Part shown: positions 14,825 through 23,410 of the stretch, piece after piece
Numbering within the stretch: the first letter of the stretch is position 1
Layout: each line of letters opens with the position of its first letter
Assembly: GCF_006715305.1 (NCBI RefSeq)
Contig: NZ_VFMY01000001.1
Span: forward strand, 2,852,001-2,916,000
Direction of reading: 5' to 3'
Length of the DNA: 64,000 bases
From: Arthrobacter sp. SLBN-100
Lineage (GTDB): Bacteria > Actinomycetota > Actinomycetes > Actinomycetales > Micrococcaceae
Made by a program: the position numbers and the translations under genes
Notes under the pieces: generated by a model
The model's input: the letters and a program-made list of their open reading frames with translations, nothing else
The model's database searches: none
What the model was told of the DNA's origin: nothing

Positions 14825-17800
14825 GTGAACAAATCCCCGCAAGTGACCCCACAACCCCAGCAACCACCGCCACACGGGGAGCGCCGGATCCCTGCCGGCG
14901 CCAAAGCCATAACGGCCGCTGTGGCCTCAGCTGCCATCGCCTTTACCGGGCTCCCTGCCGTCCAGGCCGATACTGCCCTGCCGCCGGTGGGAAGCGGCTT
15001 CAAGTTCGATTTCGGCCCCGGCGCCACAGCGGACGGCTACACGTCTGTCGCCGCCGGCACGCAGTACTCGGCCGCCACGAAGTTCGGCTTCACCGACACA
15101 GCCGTCACCTCCGGTGCGGACCGCGGTACGGGCGATCCGCTGCGTTCGGACTTTGTCCAGGCCCAGGGCAGCACGTTCCTGGTGGACCTGCCCAACGGCG
15201 ACTACACCGTCAAACTCATCGCCGGCGACGCCACCGAGGCAACGAACATCGCCATTACCGCCGAGACCATGGCGAAGGTCCAGGCCACGGACAAGACCGC
15301 CGGGCAGTACCTGGAAATGGAGTTCCCCATATCGCTGGTAGACGGCCAGCTCAACCTCGATTTCAGCGGCACCGCTGCCAAGATCAATGCGCTGATTATC
15401 TCCGCCCGGGCGCCCCGCACCGCCACCACGGACCCAGGCGTCTACCTCGCCGGCGATTCAACGGTGCAGACGTATGACCCCGGTTTCGTCCCCCAGGCCG
15501 GATGGGGCCAGATGATCGACCGTTACTTCGATGAGAAGATTTCTTTCAAGAACCACGCCATCGGCGGCCGCAGCTCCAAGAACTTCATCACCCAGGGCCG
15601 GCTGGACGAGATCCTGAGGGTCATCAACCCCGGTGATTACCTGATGGTGCAGTTCGGACACAACGACGCCACTATCGGCGTCGATGACCGCTACGCCTCC
15701 CCAGCCGACTACAAGGAATACCTGCGCACGTACGTCAACGGCGCGCGCCAGCGCGGCGCAACGCCCGTCCTGGTCACCCCCGTGGGACGCCGGGACTACG
15801 ACGAAGCCACCGGCAAGTTCAACGTCAGCTTCCCTGAGTACGTGGCGAAGGTGCAGGAACTCGCCGCTGAGGAGAACGTCGCCCTGGTGGACCTCTCCGC
15901 CTCGAGCCGAGCCTACTACGACGCCATCGGCCCGGAGGACACCAAGTCCGTCTTCCTTCACGTTGACGCCGGCGTCTACCCCAACAGGCCTGCCGGCACG
16001 GTGGACAACACCCACTTCCAGGAATACGGCGCCATCCAGATCGCCCGCCTCGTGGCCGATGGAGTCAAGCAGCTCAGCCTTCCGTTGGCCGCCCGCGCCA
16101 AGGACATCGCACCGCCGTCATCCGTTCCCGCCAAGCCGCAAGGCCTCGTGGCCGGCAGCGTTTCCAACGCCGGAGCGCTCTTAAAGTGGCAGCCGGTGGA
16201 CGGCGCCGACATCTACAAGGTGTACCGCAAACCGGCCTCCGAAGCGGACAGCGCCTACAAGCTCACCACCACCTCCACCATCCCAAGTGCCACCCTGTCC
16301 GGGCTGGCCGAAGGGACCGCGTACAACGTCCGGGTGGCCGCGATGAACGGCAAGGGCCTCTCCGAGCCCAGTGATGCCCTCAACCTGACCACCAAACAGG
16401 CAAAGTACAAGTTCGACTTAGGGCCCGTGGGAGCGCCGGTTGAGGCAGGCTACACCGAAGTCAACCGGACCATGGCCTACACCCCCGAGCGCGGCTTCGG
16501 CTTCAAGGACACCTCGGTGCTTAGCGATCGGGACCGCGGCGCAGTCACCAGCAACCTGCTGCGCGACTTCGTCCTCAGCAGCTCCAGCTTCGAGTTCAAG
16601 CTCGATGTCCCCAACGGCACCTACGCCCTGAAGACTTACCACAGCGACTGGATCGGCTCAACCCGCACCGACGTTGCTGCCGAAGGAACACCCTTCGGCC
16701 AGGTGTCCTCCAGCAAAGCGTCGTCAGCAACAAAAATCATCAACCAGGTCCTGGTGTCGGATGGACAGCTGAACCTCACCGTCAGCGGTTCCGGCCAGCG
16801 GCTCAACGGCCTGGAGGTCACCCCGCTGCTGGTGGGCCCCACCAACCTGCACATGGCTGCCCTTGACGCAGCTTCCGAACCACCCACCGTTGACCTTGCC
16901 TGGGACGCGGTGGCAGACGCGGCCAGCTACAAGGTGTTCCGCCAAGCATCGTTCGAAGCCGAACCCCGGCTGATCGCCGAAAACGTCACTGCCGCGTCGT
17001 TCCAGGACGCCACCGCCTTCGCGGGCCTGAAGTACAAGTACTTCGTCACCGCTCTGGACAGCACCGGACTGGAATCCGTCCCCTCCAACACGCTGGAAAC
17101 GGCCCTGGTGGATCCCAACACCCCGGTCCCGGCGGCCACCGTCAAGGTGGACGTCAAGGCAGTGGAAAAGACCAGCGTCACGCTCAAGTGGCAGAAGGTT
17201 TCCGGCGCTGCCGCCTACCAGGTCTACCGGTCCACCTCCCCGGACGGCCCCTTTGAGTACGTGGGCCGCGCCACCGAGGTGAATTACACGGACTACACCG
17301 TGCTGACCACCATCAAGTACTACTACCGCGTCACCACCGTGAACAAGGGCGGCGAATCCGCCCCGTCCCCGGTAGTGGGAACCGAAAAGGTGACTGTGGT
17401 GAACCGGCAAATGGAGAAGCTGGACCGCGCCCCGGTTGCACTGCTGACCGACGAAGGCGTCCGCGTAGGCTGGCGGATGCTCGGCCTTGATTCGGAGCAG
17501 ATCGGCTTCCATGTGATCCGCGACGGCGTCCAGCTCACCGATGAGCCGATCCACAACAGCACCACGTTCCTTGATCCGGACGGAACCGCGGCCTCGAAGT
17601 ACGTGGTCAAGGCAGTGGGCAACGGCGGGGACCAGCTCACTGCGGAGTTCACGCCCCTCGCCCAGGATTACCTTGCCATCAAGCTCGACAAGCCTGCCGA
17701 CGACTACACCAAGGACGGCCAGCCGTACAGCTACTCGGCGGGTGACTCCAGCGTCGCTGACCTGGACGGCGACGGCACGTACGAAGTCCTCCAGCTGTGG

Positions 17801-19219
17801 TCCCCGTCCAACTCCAAGGACAACTCGCAGGCAGGCTACACCGGCACCGTCTACGTGGATGCCTACAGGATGGACGGCACCAAGCTCTGGCGCATCAACA
17901 TGGGCCCGAACATCCGCGCAGGCGCCCACTACACCCAGTTGCTCGCCTACGACTTCGACGGCGACGGCAAGGCGGAAGTTGCGATGAAGACGGCGGACGG
18001 CACGCGTGACGCCGCCGGCACCGTGATCGGCAACCCGAGCGCCGATTACCGCAACAGCAGCGGCTATGTGCTCACCGGGCCGGAATACTTGACGGTGTTC
18101 CACGGAGCCAGCGGCACGATCATGGACACCGTTGCCTACGATCCGCCCCGGGGTGATGTGGGGGCGTGGGGCGATACCTACGGCAACCGGGTGGACCGCT
18201 TCCTCGGTGCCGTGGCCTACCTGGACGGCGAACACCCGTCCATGATGTTCAGCCGCGGCTACTACACCCGCGCCGTGCTGGCCACCTACGACCTTGTGGG
18301 TGGCCAGATCACCAAGCGCTGGGTCTTCGATTCGGACATCGCGGGCGGGCAGTACCGGGGCCAGGGCAACCACAACCTCTCGGTGGTGGACGTGGACGCC
18401 GACGGAAAGGACGAGTTTGTTTTTGGTTCCATGACCATCGATGACAACGGCAAGCCGCTGTACACCACGGGCCTCGGCCACGGTGACGCCATCCACACCA
18501 GCGACCTTGACCCGTCCCGTCCGGGGCTCGAGACGTTCGCCGCCCACGAGGAAATGGGCTCGAGCGGCAACAAGGGTGCCACCTTCCGCGATGCACGTAC
18601 CGGCGAAGTGCTGTGGAGCATCCCGGCCGCCAAGGACACCGGACGTGCTGCAGCGGGAGACATCGACCCCCGCTTCCCCGGTGCAGAGGGCTGGGCCATC
18701 GGCGGCGACGCCGCTTGGAACTCCCCTGTGGGTGAGCTGCGGTCAGCCAAGGGACAGTTGATCGCGAACAACATCCCGGCAGCCAACTTCCTTGCCTGGT
18801 GGGACGGCGACCTGCTGCGTGAAATCGTGGACCATGACTGGAATGCATCGGCCAACACGGGAACGCCGAGCATTGCTAAATGGAACTGGGAGACGCAGGC
18901 CAGCGACCGGCTGTTGACCGCCACCGGCGCGAAATCCAACAACAGCACCAAGGGCACGCCCGCCGTCCAGGCCGACCTCCTGGGTGACTGGCGCGAGGAG
19001 CTCGCCTGGCCTTCGGCCGACAGCACGGAGCTGCGGATCTACACCACCACCGCCGGCACCGACGTTCGGCTCCGCACGCTGATGCATGATCCGGCGTACC
19101 GACTCTCAGTTGCCCGGGAAAACGTCTCCTACAACCAGCCGCCGCACCCCAGCTTCTTCATTGGGGAGGGCATGGAACTTCCGGCCCAGCCGGATATCGT
19201 GTACACACGCGCCGGCTAG
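14825..19219 (+). CDS. Secreted bifunctional rhamnogalacturonan acetylesterase (CE12) - rhamnogalacturonan lyase (PL11)
   Basis: 1464 aa. AAGGAG (14813-14818) touches ATG 14819 but is ideally placed (6 nt) for GTG 14825, the preferred start. Order: signal peptide ([23 protein letters not shown]), a carbohydrate-binding-type domain (about 59-197), a CE12 esterase (about 205-410) with GDSTVQTYD, GGRSSKNF, FGHND and DNTHFQ as SGNH blocks, an Fn3 domain (about 434-525), a second copy of the binding domain (about 528-668), two more Fn3 domains, and a PL11 lyase (about 859-1464) beginning NRQMEKLDRAPVAL with Ca-binding DLDGDGTYE and DFDGDGKAE loops. It should deacetylate and cleave the pectin backbone outside the cell. 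No membrane or cell-wall anchor is visible. Confidence 0.93.
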   Translation: MNKSPQVTPQPQQPPPHGERRIPAGAKAITAAVASAAIAFTGLPAVQADTALPPVGSGFKFDFGPGATADGYTSVAAGTQYSAATKFGFTDTAVTSGADRGTGDPLRSDFVQAQGSTFLVDLPNGDYTVKLIAGDATEATNIAITAETMAKVQATDKTAGQYLEMEFPISLVDGQLNLDFSGTAAKINALIISARAPRTATTDPGVYLAGDSTVQTYDPGFVPQAGWGQMIDRYFDEKISFKNHAIGGRSSKNFITQGRLDEILRVINPGDYLMVQFGHNDATIGVDDRYASPADYKEYLRTYVNGARQRGATPVLVTPVGRRDYDEATGKFNVSFPEYVAKVQELAAEENVALVDLSASSRAYYDAIGPEDTKSVFLHVDAGVYPNRPAGTVDNTHFQEYGAIQIARLVADGVKQLSLPLAARAKDIAPPSSVPAKPQGLVAGSVSNAGALLKWQPVDGADIYKVYRKPASEADSAYKLTTTSTIPSATLSGLAEGTAYNVRVAAMNGKGLSEPSDALNLTTKQAKYKFDLGPVGAPVEAGYTEVNRTMAYTPERGFGFKDTSVLSDRDRGAVTSNLLRDFVLSSSSFEFKLDVPNGTYALKTYHSDWIGSTRTDVAAEGTPFGQVSSSKASSATKIINQVLVSDGQLNLTVSGSGQRLNGLEVTPLLVGPTNLHMAALDAASEPPTVDLAWDAVADAASYKVFRQASFEAEPRLIAENVTAASFQDATAFAGLKYKYFVTALDSTGLESVPSNTLETALVDPNTPVPAATVKVDVKAVEKTSVTLKWQKVSGAAAYQVYRSTSPDGPFEYVGRATEVNYTDYTVLTTIKYYYRVTTVNKGGESAPSPVVGTEKVTVVNRQMEKLDRAPVALLTDEGVRVGWRMLGLDSEQIGFHVIRDGVQLTDEPIHNSTTFLDPDGTAASKYVVKAVGNGGDQLTAEFTPLAQDYLAIKLDKPADDYTKDGQPYSYSAGDSSVADLDGDGTYEVLQLWSPSNSKDNSQAGYTGTVYVDAYRMDGTKLWRINMGPNIRAGAHYTQLLAYDFDGDGKAEVAMKTADGTRDAAGTVIGNPSADYRNSSGYVLTGPEYLTVFHGASGTIMDTVAYDPPRGDVGAWGDTYGNRVDRFLGAVAYLDGEHPSMMFSRGYYTRAVLATYDLVGGQITKRWVFDSDIAGGQYRGQGNHNLSVVDVDADGKDEFVFGSMTIDDNGKPLYTTGLGHGDAIHTSDLDPSRPGLETFAAHEEMGSSGNKGATFRDARTGEVLWSIPAAKDTGRAAAGDIDPRFPGAEGWAIGGDAAWNSPVGELRSAKGQLIANNIPAANFLAWWDGDLLREIVDHDWNASANTGTPSIAKWNWETQASDRLLTATGAKSNNSTKGTPAVQADLLGDWREELAWPSADSTELRIYTTTAGTDVRLRTLMHDPAYRLSVARENVSYNQPPHPSFFIGEGMELPAQPDIVYTRAG

Positions 19220-19236
19220 CCTGCTGATCCACCGCT

Positions 19237-19264
19237 GCCCCGTCCGCCTTCCGGCGGGCGGGGC
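19237..19264 (+). terminator. Hairpin terminator after the pectinase gene
   Basis: GCCCCGTCCGCC (19237-19248) pairs with GGCGGGCGGGGC (19253-19264), 12 bp with one G-U and a 4-nt loop. There is no clear T-tract, as is common in actinobacteria. Confidence 0.6.
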
Positions 19265-19362
19265 GGCTTCGTCAAACCGGGTCCCGGCCTCCGTTCAGGC
19301 TGTCCCCGCGTGGCGGCATGGCTTTGTTGCAGGTCCAACCGGCCGGTAACCCGGAGCGTCAG

Positions 19363-19368
19363 TATGAT
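19363..19368 (+). promoter_or_regulatory. -10 box of a leaderless promoter (thioesterase gene)
   Basis: TATGAT lies 6 nt before ATG 19375. No Shine-Dalgarno is present between them. Confidence 0.55.
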
Positions 19369-19374
19369 CGCACC

Positions 19375-20385
19375 ATGACTGATGCCGGAACATCCAACTC
19401 CGTGACCCTCCGCTTCCTGGCCGCCCCCATGGACGTGGGCCACAGCGGATCGGTGGACGCCGGAACGGTGCTGGAGTGGGTGGACAAGGCCGCGTACGCC
19501 GCTGCAGTGGGCTGGGCCAAGTCCTACTGCGTCACGGCCTATGTGGGAAACATCCACTTCGCGGACCCGGTGAACAGCGGGGACATGGTGGAGGTTGAGG
19601 CCACCATTGTTTACACGGGGCGGTCGTCAATGCATATCCGTACCGTTGTGTCCTCCGGGGATCCCAGGGGCGGCCCCGCCACCATGCGCAGCCAGTGCAT
19701 GGTGATCTTTGTTGCAGTCGGGGAGGATGGGAAACCCATCCCGGTCAAGCAGTTTGAGCCCGTCACCGTTGAAGAGATCGAGCAGCGCGACCATGCCCTG
19801 GCCCGCATCAAGATCCGCGAGCAGATCGTGGAAGCGATGAACCGGCAGGAATATACCGATGCAGGCACGGCGGAGCGGGTGACCCTTCGGTTTATGGCCG
19901 CTCCCACGGACGTGAACTGGGGCGGAAAGGTCCACGGCGGCATCGTGATGAAGTGGATCGACGAAGCCGCCTACGTCTGCGCCTCCCGCTACTGCGGAAT
20001 GGACACCGTGGCCGTGTTCTCCGGGGGCGTCCGCTTCTACCGCCCGCTGCTGATCGGCCACGTGGTGGAGGTGGAGGCCCGCCTCGTGTACACCGGAACC
20101 AAGGGCATGCATATTGCCGTCCACGTCCGTTCCGGCGACCCCAAGAGCCGGGACATGAACCTCACCACCTATTGCCTCACGGTGATGGTGGCGCGCGACG
20201 CCGAGGGCAACTCAGTGCCGGTCCCCGCCTGGGTACCGGTCAGCGATGAGGACAAAAGGCTTCACGCGCATGCCCGCGAACTGCTGGAAATCAGGGGAAA
20301 GGCGCCGGGGAACCGGCTGCCCAACCACCTGCTGGCCCAGGGCTCCACCAGCCAGGACAGAAGCAACCAAGGGCTGACGCCTTAG
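19375..20385 (+). CDS. Double-hotdog acyl-CoA thioesterase
   Basis: 336 aa with two tandem hotdog (BFIT/BACH-type) domains. Each half contains the pattern VTLRFLAAPMDVGHSGSVDAG / VTLRFMAAPTDVNWGGKVHGG, then W(V/I)D(K/E)AAY, and GD(M)VEVEA(T/R)(I/L)VYTG. The second half retains the family N-x-G-G-x-(V/M)-H-G-G element with Asp in WIDEAAY; the first half has HSGSVDAG in that place, so the two sites are unlikely to be equivalent. The enzyme should hydrolyse acyl-CoA thioesters in the cytoplasm. Its stop overlaps that of convergent dnaB by 4 nt. Confidence 0.9.
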   Translation: MTDAGTSNSVTLRFLAAPMDVGHSGSVDAGTVLEWVDKAAYAAAVGWAKSYCVTAYVGNIHFADPVNSGDMVEVEATIVYTGRSSMHIRTVVSSGDPRGGPATMRSQCMVIFVAVGEDGKPIPVKQFEPVTVEEIEQRDHALARIKIREQIVEAMNRQEYTDAGTAERVTLRFMAAPTDVNWGGKVHGGIVMKWIDEAAYVCASRYCGMDTVAVFSGGVRFYRPLLIGHVVEVEARLVYTGTKGMHIAVHVRSGDPKSRDMNLTTYCLTVMVARDAEGNSVPVPAWVPVSDEDKRLHAHARELLEIRGKAPGNRLPNHLLAQGSTSQDRSNQGLTP

Positions 20386-21764
20386 AAGCCGCCCCCGCCG
20401 GCATCAGCCGCCATGTTGGCAAAGCGGGAGTAGTGGCCCTGGAAAGCAACCACAATGTCCTTGGTGGGGCCGTTACGGTGCTTGGCCACCAGAATGTCCG
20501 CTTCCCCCGCGCGCGGTGATTCTTTGTCGTAGACGTCCTCGCGGTGGAGCAGGATCACCATGTCGGCGTCCTGTTCGATGGAGCCTGATTCACGGAGGTC
20601 CGACACCATGGGCCGTTTGTCCTGGCGCTGCTCGGACCCACGGTTCAGCTGGGACAGCGCGATGACCGGAACCTGGAGTTCCTTGGCCAGCAACTTCAGA
20701 GCACGGGAGAACTCCGAAACTTCCTGCTGGCGCGACTCCACTTTCTTGCCGGAGCTCATCAGCTGAAGGTAGTCGAGGATCACCAGCTTGAGATCATGCT
20801 GCTGCTTCAGGCGGCGGCACTTGGCCCGGATTTCCATGAGGGACATGTTGGGGCTGTCGTCGATGAACAGCGGGGCATCGTTCATCCGGCCCATAGTGGT
20901 GGCGATCTTGGACCACTGCTCGTCCTTAATGGTTCCCTTGCGGAGGTCCTGCAGGCCAATGGTTGCCTCGGCCGAGAGCAGGCGCATGGCAATCTCGTTC
21001 CGACCCATTTCGAGCGAGAACATCACGGTGGACAGGTTATTCTTGATCGCCGCGGAGCGGGCGAAATCCAGGGCGAAGGTTGACTTACCCACGGCCGGAC
21101 GTGCGGCAATAACGATCATCTGGCCGGGGTGGAGTCCGTGAGTGAGCTCATCAAGCTCATAAAAGCCGGTGGGGACACCGGTCATGCCTTCACCGCGGTG
21201 ACCGGACGCCTCGATCTCGTCCACGGTGGACTCCATAACGTCCTTGAGCACCACGTAATCCTCGGCGGTCCGCCGCTCGGCCACAGCGTAGACCTCGGCC
21301 TGGGCCTGGTTGACCAGGTCCTCCACTTCCCCGTCCGAGCCGTAGCCCAGCTGGACGATCTTGGTGCCGGCATTCACGAGCCGCCGGAGGACGGCCCGCT
21401 CAGCAACGATCTCGGCGTAATAACCGGCGTTGGCTGCGGTAGGGACGGTCTGGATCAGCTCGTGGAGGTAGGCGGGGCCGCCGATCCGGTTGATCTCGGC
21501 ACGCTTGGTGAGCTCATCGGACACGGTGACGGCATCAGCGGGCTCACCGCGGCCATACAGGTCAATGATGGCCTCGTAAATCGTTTCATGCGCCGGCCGG
21601 TAGAAGTCCTGGCCGCGGAGGATTTCAACGACGTCGGCGATGGCGTCCTTGGACAGCATCATGCCGCCGAGCACAGACTGCTCCGCGGCAATATCCTGGG
21701 GAGGCTTCCGGCTCGCGTCCGATCCTCGGGTGGCCTCGACCGGGTCCAGATGCGCTATAGACAA
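20382..21764 (-). CDS. dnaB: Replicative DNA helicase DnaB
   Basis: 460 aa, normal length with no intein. An N-terminal DnaB domain (PPQDIAAEQSVLGGMMLSKDAI) leads to a RecA-like motor with Walker A ARPAVGKST (about 222-230), Walker B LVILDYLQLMS, the QLNRGSEQR/LRESGSIEQDAD arginine-finger region, and a C-terminal Gly-rich tail. It unwinds DNA at the fork as a hexamer. The start is TTG 21764, supported by GGAGG 9 nt upstream; the ATG at 21780 is out of frame. In many actinobacteria dnaB follows rplI directly; here about 5.8 kb separates them. Confidence 0.96.
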   Translation of the reverse strand: MSIAHLDPVEATRGSDASRKPPQDIAAEQSVLGGMMLSKDAIADVVEILRGQDFYRPAHETIYEAIIDLYGRGEPADAVTVSDELTKRAEINRIGGPAYLHELIQTVPTAANAGYYAEIVAERAVLRRLVNAGTKIVQLGYGSDGEVEDLVNQAQAEVYAVAERRTAEDYVVLKDVMESTVDEIEASGHRGEGMTGVPTGFYELDELTHGLHPGQMIVIAARPAVGKSTFALDFARSAAIKNNLSTVMFSLEMGRNEIAMRLLSAEATIGLQDLRKGTIKDEQWSKIATTMGRMNDAPLFIDDSPNMSLMEIRAKCRRLKQQHDLKLVILDYLQLMSSGKKVESRQQEVSEFSRALKLLAKELQVPVIALSQLNRGSEQRQDKRPMVSDLRESGSIEQDADMVILLHREDVYDKESPRAGEADILVAKHRNGPTKDIVVAFQGHYSRFANMAADAGGGGF

Positions 21765-22429
21765 AGCTGCCGTCCTCCATTGTGTACCGGGAACCTGGGT
21801 GCCCGATGACTAACCATCCTGCTAACGCGTTGCGTGGAAAAGCCGTGCTCCGCCACCTGTTCGGTTCTACCGGCGGGGTCTGACAATCCTGCCCGCAGGC
21901 CGCGGCCTTGGCTGCAAAAAGGAGTTATCCCCACTATCCACAGGTTTTCCACAAAGGATGCTTCCTCCTGGATCAGCGGTTCTCTCCCGTCGTGCCGGAT
22001 GCCCGTCTGTGAAGCCGTCGGGGGCACCGAAGAACAGGTACCCCGCTACGCTAGCCGCCAGGGGTCCAGCCTCAAAGCCAGTATGCGTCGAGGGGTGTGG
22101 ATAACCTGTGCAGTACGGGGCATAGCTTGTGCACAGCCTGTGGGGAAACCTGTGGAAACAAAAAAAGTTTCTGAGCGTCCATAGCGCTGACCTGCAGAAA
22201 CGTCGATCGAGGCGTGTGGAGTAAATATTTCTTTTGCTGGAATTTCATCCACAGCGCGTGTCGCCGTACGCTGCCGGGGAAACGCCCGCCCTCGGTCCCG
22301 GCGGGGGCTGCGCAGCGCTGTGACGACCCTCATATTCCATCCGGGAGGTCCGCCCCTGCTTCCGGCCCGCCTCCATACGACCAAGTGAATATTGCTGTGG
22401 ATAAATCGGATCTGGCATAAGCTCTATGC
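21765..22429. other. 665-bp intergenic region with a DnaA-box cluster
   Basis: No gene was seen. Perfect DnaA boxes (TTATCCACA or its complement) are at 22096-22104 and 22396-22404. One-mismatch boxes are at 21934-21942, 21945-21953 and 22245-22253, and weaker ones at 21925-21933, 22139-22147 and 22151-22159. A-rich and AT-rich stretches (about 22158-22170 and 22220-22245) lie between them. The dnaB promoter must lie in the left part. Confidence 0.7.
22418..22423 (+). promoter_or_regulatory. -10 box of a leaderless promoter for the 22430 gene
   Basis: TAAGCT lies 6 nt before ATG 22430. TTGCTG at 22392-22397 is the nearest upstream -35-like sequence, and the perfect DnaA box 22396-22404 overlaps it. 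Confidence 0.45.
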
Positions 22430-22702
22430 ATGGGCGAACTACTGCTGGTCCTGTTGCCTGCGATCGTCTTGGTGGCGCTCATCTGGGGCCTCTTTACGGC
22501 CCTGAGCCCGCGCGACTCGGGAATGTCTGACGCCGAAAAATACCAGCGTGACCTGGCGGAGCGCTCTGCGCAGCATTATGCGGCCCAAGTCCAGGCAGCC
22601 ACCGCTGCCCGGGCCCAACTCGAGCGGAACACCAGGCCAAGCCAGAACTCCCAGGCAACATCGGACCTGGCTGCTGCCAGGAAGCACATAGAACGGCGTT
22701 AG
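22430..22702 (+). CDS. Small membrane-anchored hypothetical protein (90 aa)
   Basis: One N-terminal membrane helix (LLLVLLPAIVLVALIWGLFTAL) is followed by a hydrophilic, Ala/Gln-rich helical segment with coiled-coil potential (residues about 35-88) ending KHIERR. I do not recognise the family. The stop is 2 nt before the next start, so it forms a two-gene operon with the L7/L12-like gene. The pair has no obvious promoter other than the leaderless box at 22418. Confidence 0.7.
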   Translation: MGELLLVLLPAIVLVALIWGLFTALSPRDSGMSDAEKYQRDLAERSAQHYAAQVQAATAARAQLERNTRPSQNSQATSDLAAARKHIERR

Positions 22703-22704
22703 AC

Positions 22705-23277
22705 ATGGAATCGCTTGTGGCCCCGGCCCTTATCCTCCTGGCAGTGGTAGCCGGAGTAATACTGGCCATCCGCGTCATCGGCAGGCGGAAGGCCGCCCGC
22801 AGCGCTGGAAGGGCGGTGCCTGCCCCAACCCCCGTTGAGTTGGCGCGCACGGCCGCCGCCAAACTCTCGGAAGAGGAACATCGCAGGCTCTATGCCCTGA
22901 TTGCGCAGGGGCAGGCGATGGCTGCGATCAAGCTGTACTACGAGGCCACGGGAGAAGGCCTGAGGGCGTCACGTGATGCGGTGGGTGCGTTGGCGGCCCA
23001 CCCCCAGCCCTACCGGGCTCCTGAGGCGCCGCTGGCCGCCGCAGAAGATGACGACGACGACGAGCCGCAGCGCTTCCCCTACCGCTACCGGGCAATTGCG
23101 AGCAAGGGTGACGTGACCCGGGAGGTCAGCAGCAACATGCTCAATGACGAAATCTACGGCAGGATCCGTACCTTGGCCCGGAATGGGGACACGGAGGCTG
23201 CCGCCACGGCGCTCAGCCGGCACTCTGATATCTCCCTGAAACAGGCCCGGGAGTTTATCGAACTGCTGGACGACTGA
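22705..23277 (+). CDS. Membrane-anchored protein with L7/L12 C-terminal-like domains
   Basis: 190 aa. One N-terminal helix (LVAPALILLAVVAGVILAIRVI) is followed by a segment AIKLYYEATGEGLRASRDAVGAL, which resembles the EAT-G-L-AKDAV helix of the ribosomal L7/L12 C-terminal domain. An acidic linker DDDDDE follows. A second similar unit at the end (RIRTLARNGDTEAAATALSRH, then LKQAREFIELL) completes the protein. L7/L12-like domains outside ribosomes are thought to mediate protein contacts. The function is unknown. It is probably co-translated with the preceding small membrane protein. Confidence 0.7.
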   Translation: MESLVAPALILLAVVAGVILAIRVIGRRKAARSAGRAVPAPTPVELARTAAAKLSEEEHRRLYALIAQGQAMAAIKLYYEATGEGLRASRDAVGALAAHPQPYRAPEAPLAAAEDDDDDEPQRFPYRYRAIASKGDVTREVSSNMLNDEIYGRIRTLARNGDTEAAATALSRHSDISLKQAREFIELLDD

Positions 23278-23349
23278 TTTCTCGTTCCATAGCCGGCTGG
23301 AGGGCCGACCCCGGCGCCGCGGACCGCTCTGGGGCAAGCACACACAGAA

Positions 23350-23391
23350 GGTGGCCGGGACCCCATCCTTGCGGATGCAGTCCCGGCCACC
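23350..23391. terminator. Bidirectional terminator between convergent genes
   Basis: GGTGGCCGGGAC (23350-23361) and GTCCCGGCCACC (23380-23391) are perfect complements, and the loop contains a further CATCC/GGATG pairing. It lies between the L7/L12-like gene and the DNRLRE gene. Confidence 0.85.
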
Positions 23392-23410
23392 TCAGTCCCT
23401 TCTGCCGGAC

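Noticed and set aside
16724..18547. Long open frame antisense to the pectinase gene
   Set aside because: No homology-like text or ribosome-binding site. It mirrors the codon bias of the real gene, as do 6708-8297 (opposite copA), 60377-62659 (opposite the ABC-F and PBP genes) and 23513-25102 (opposite the DNRLRE gene).
20382..21764. Intein in DnaB
   Set aside because: The helicase is full length and uninterrupted through Walker A and the later motifs.
21925..22404. Chromosomal oriC
   Set aside because: Too few, irregular boxes and no dnaA or dnaN beside it; reported as a cluster instead.
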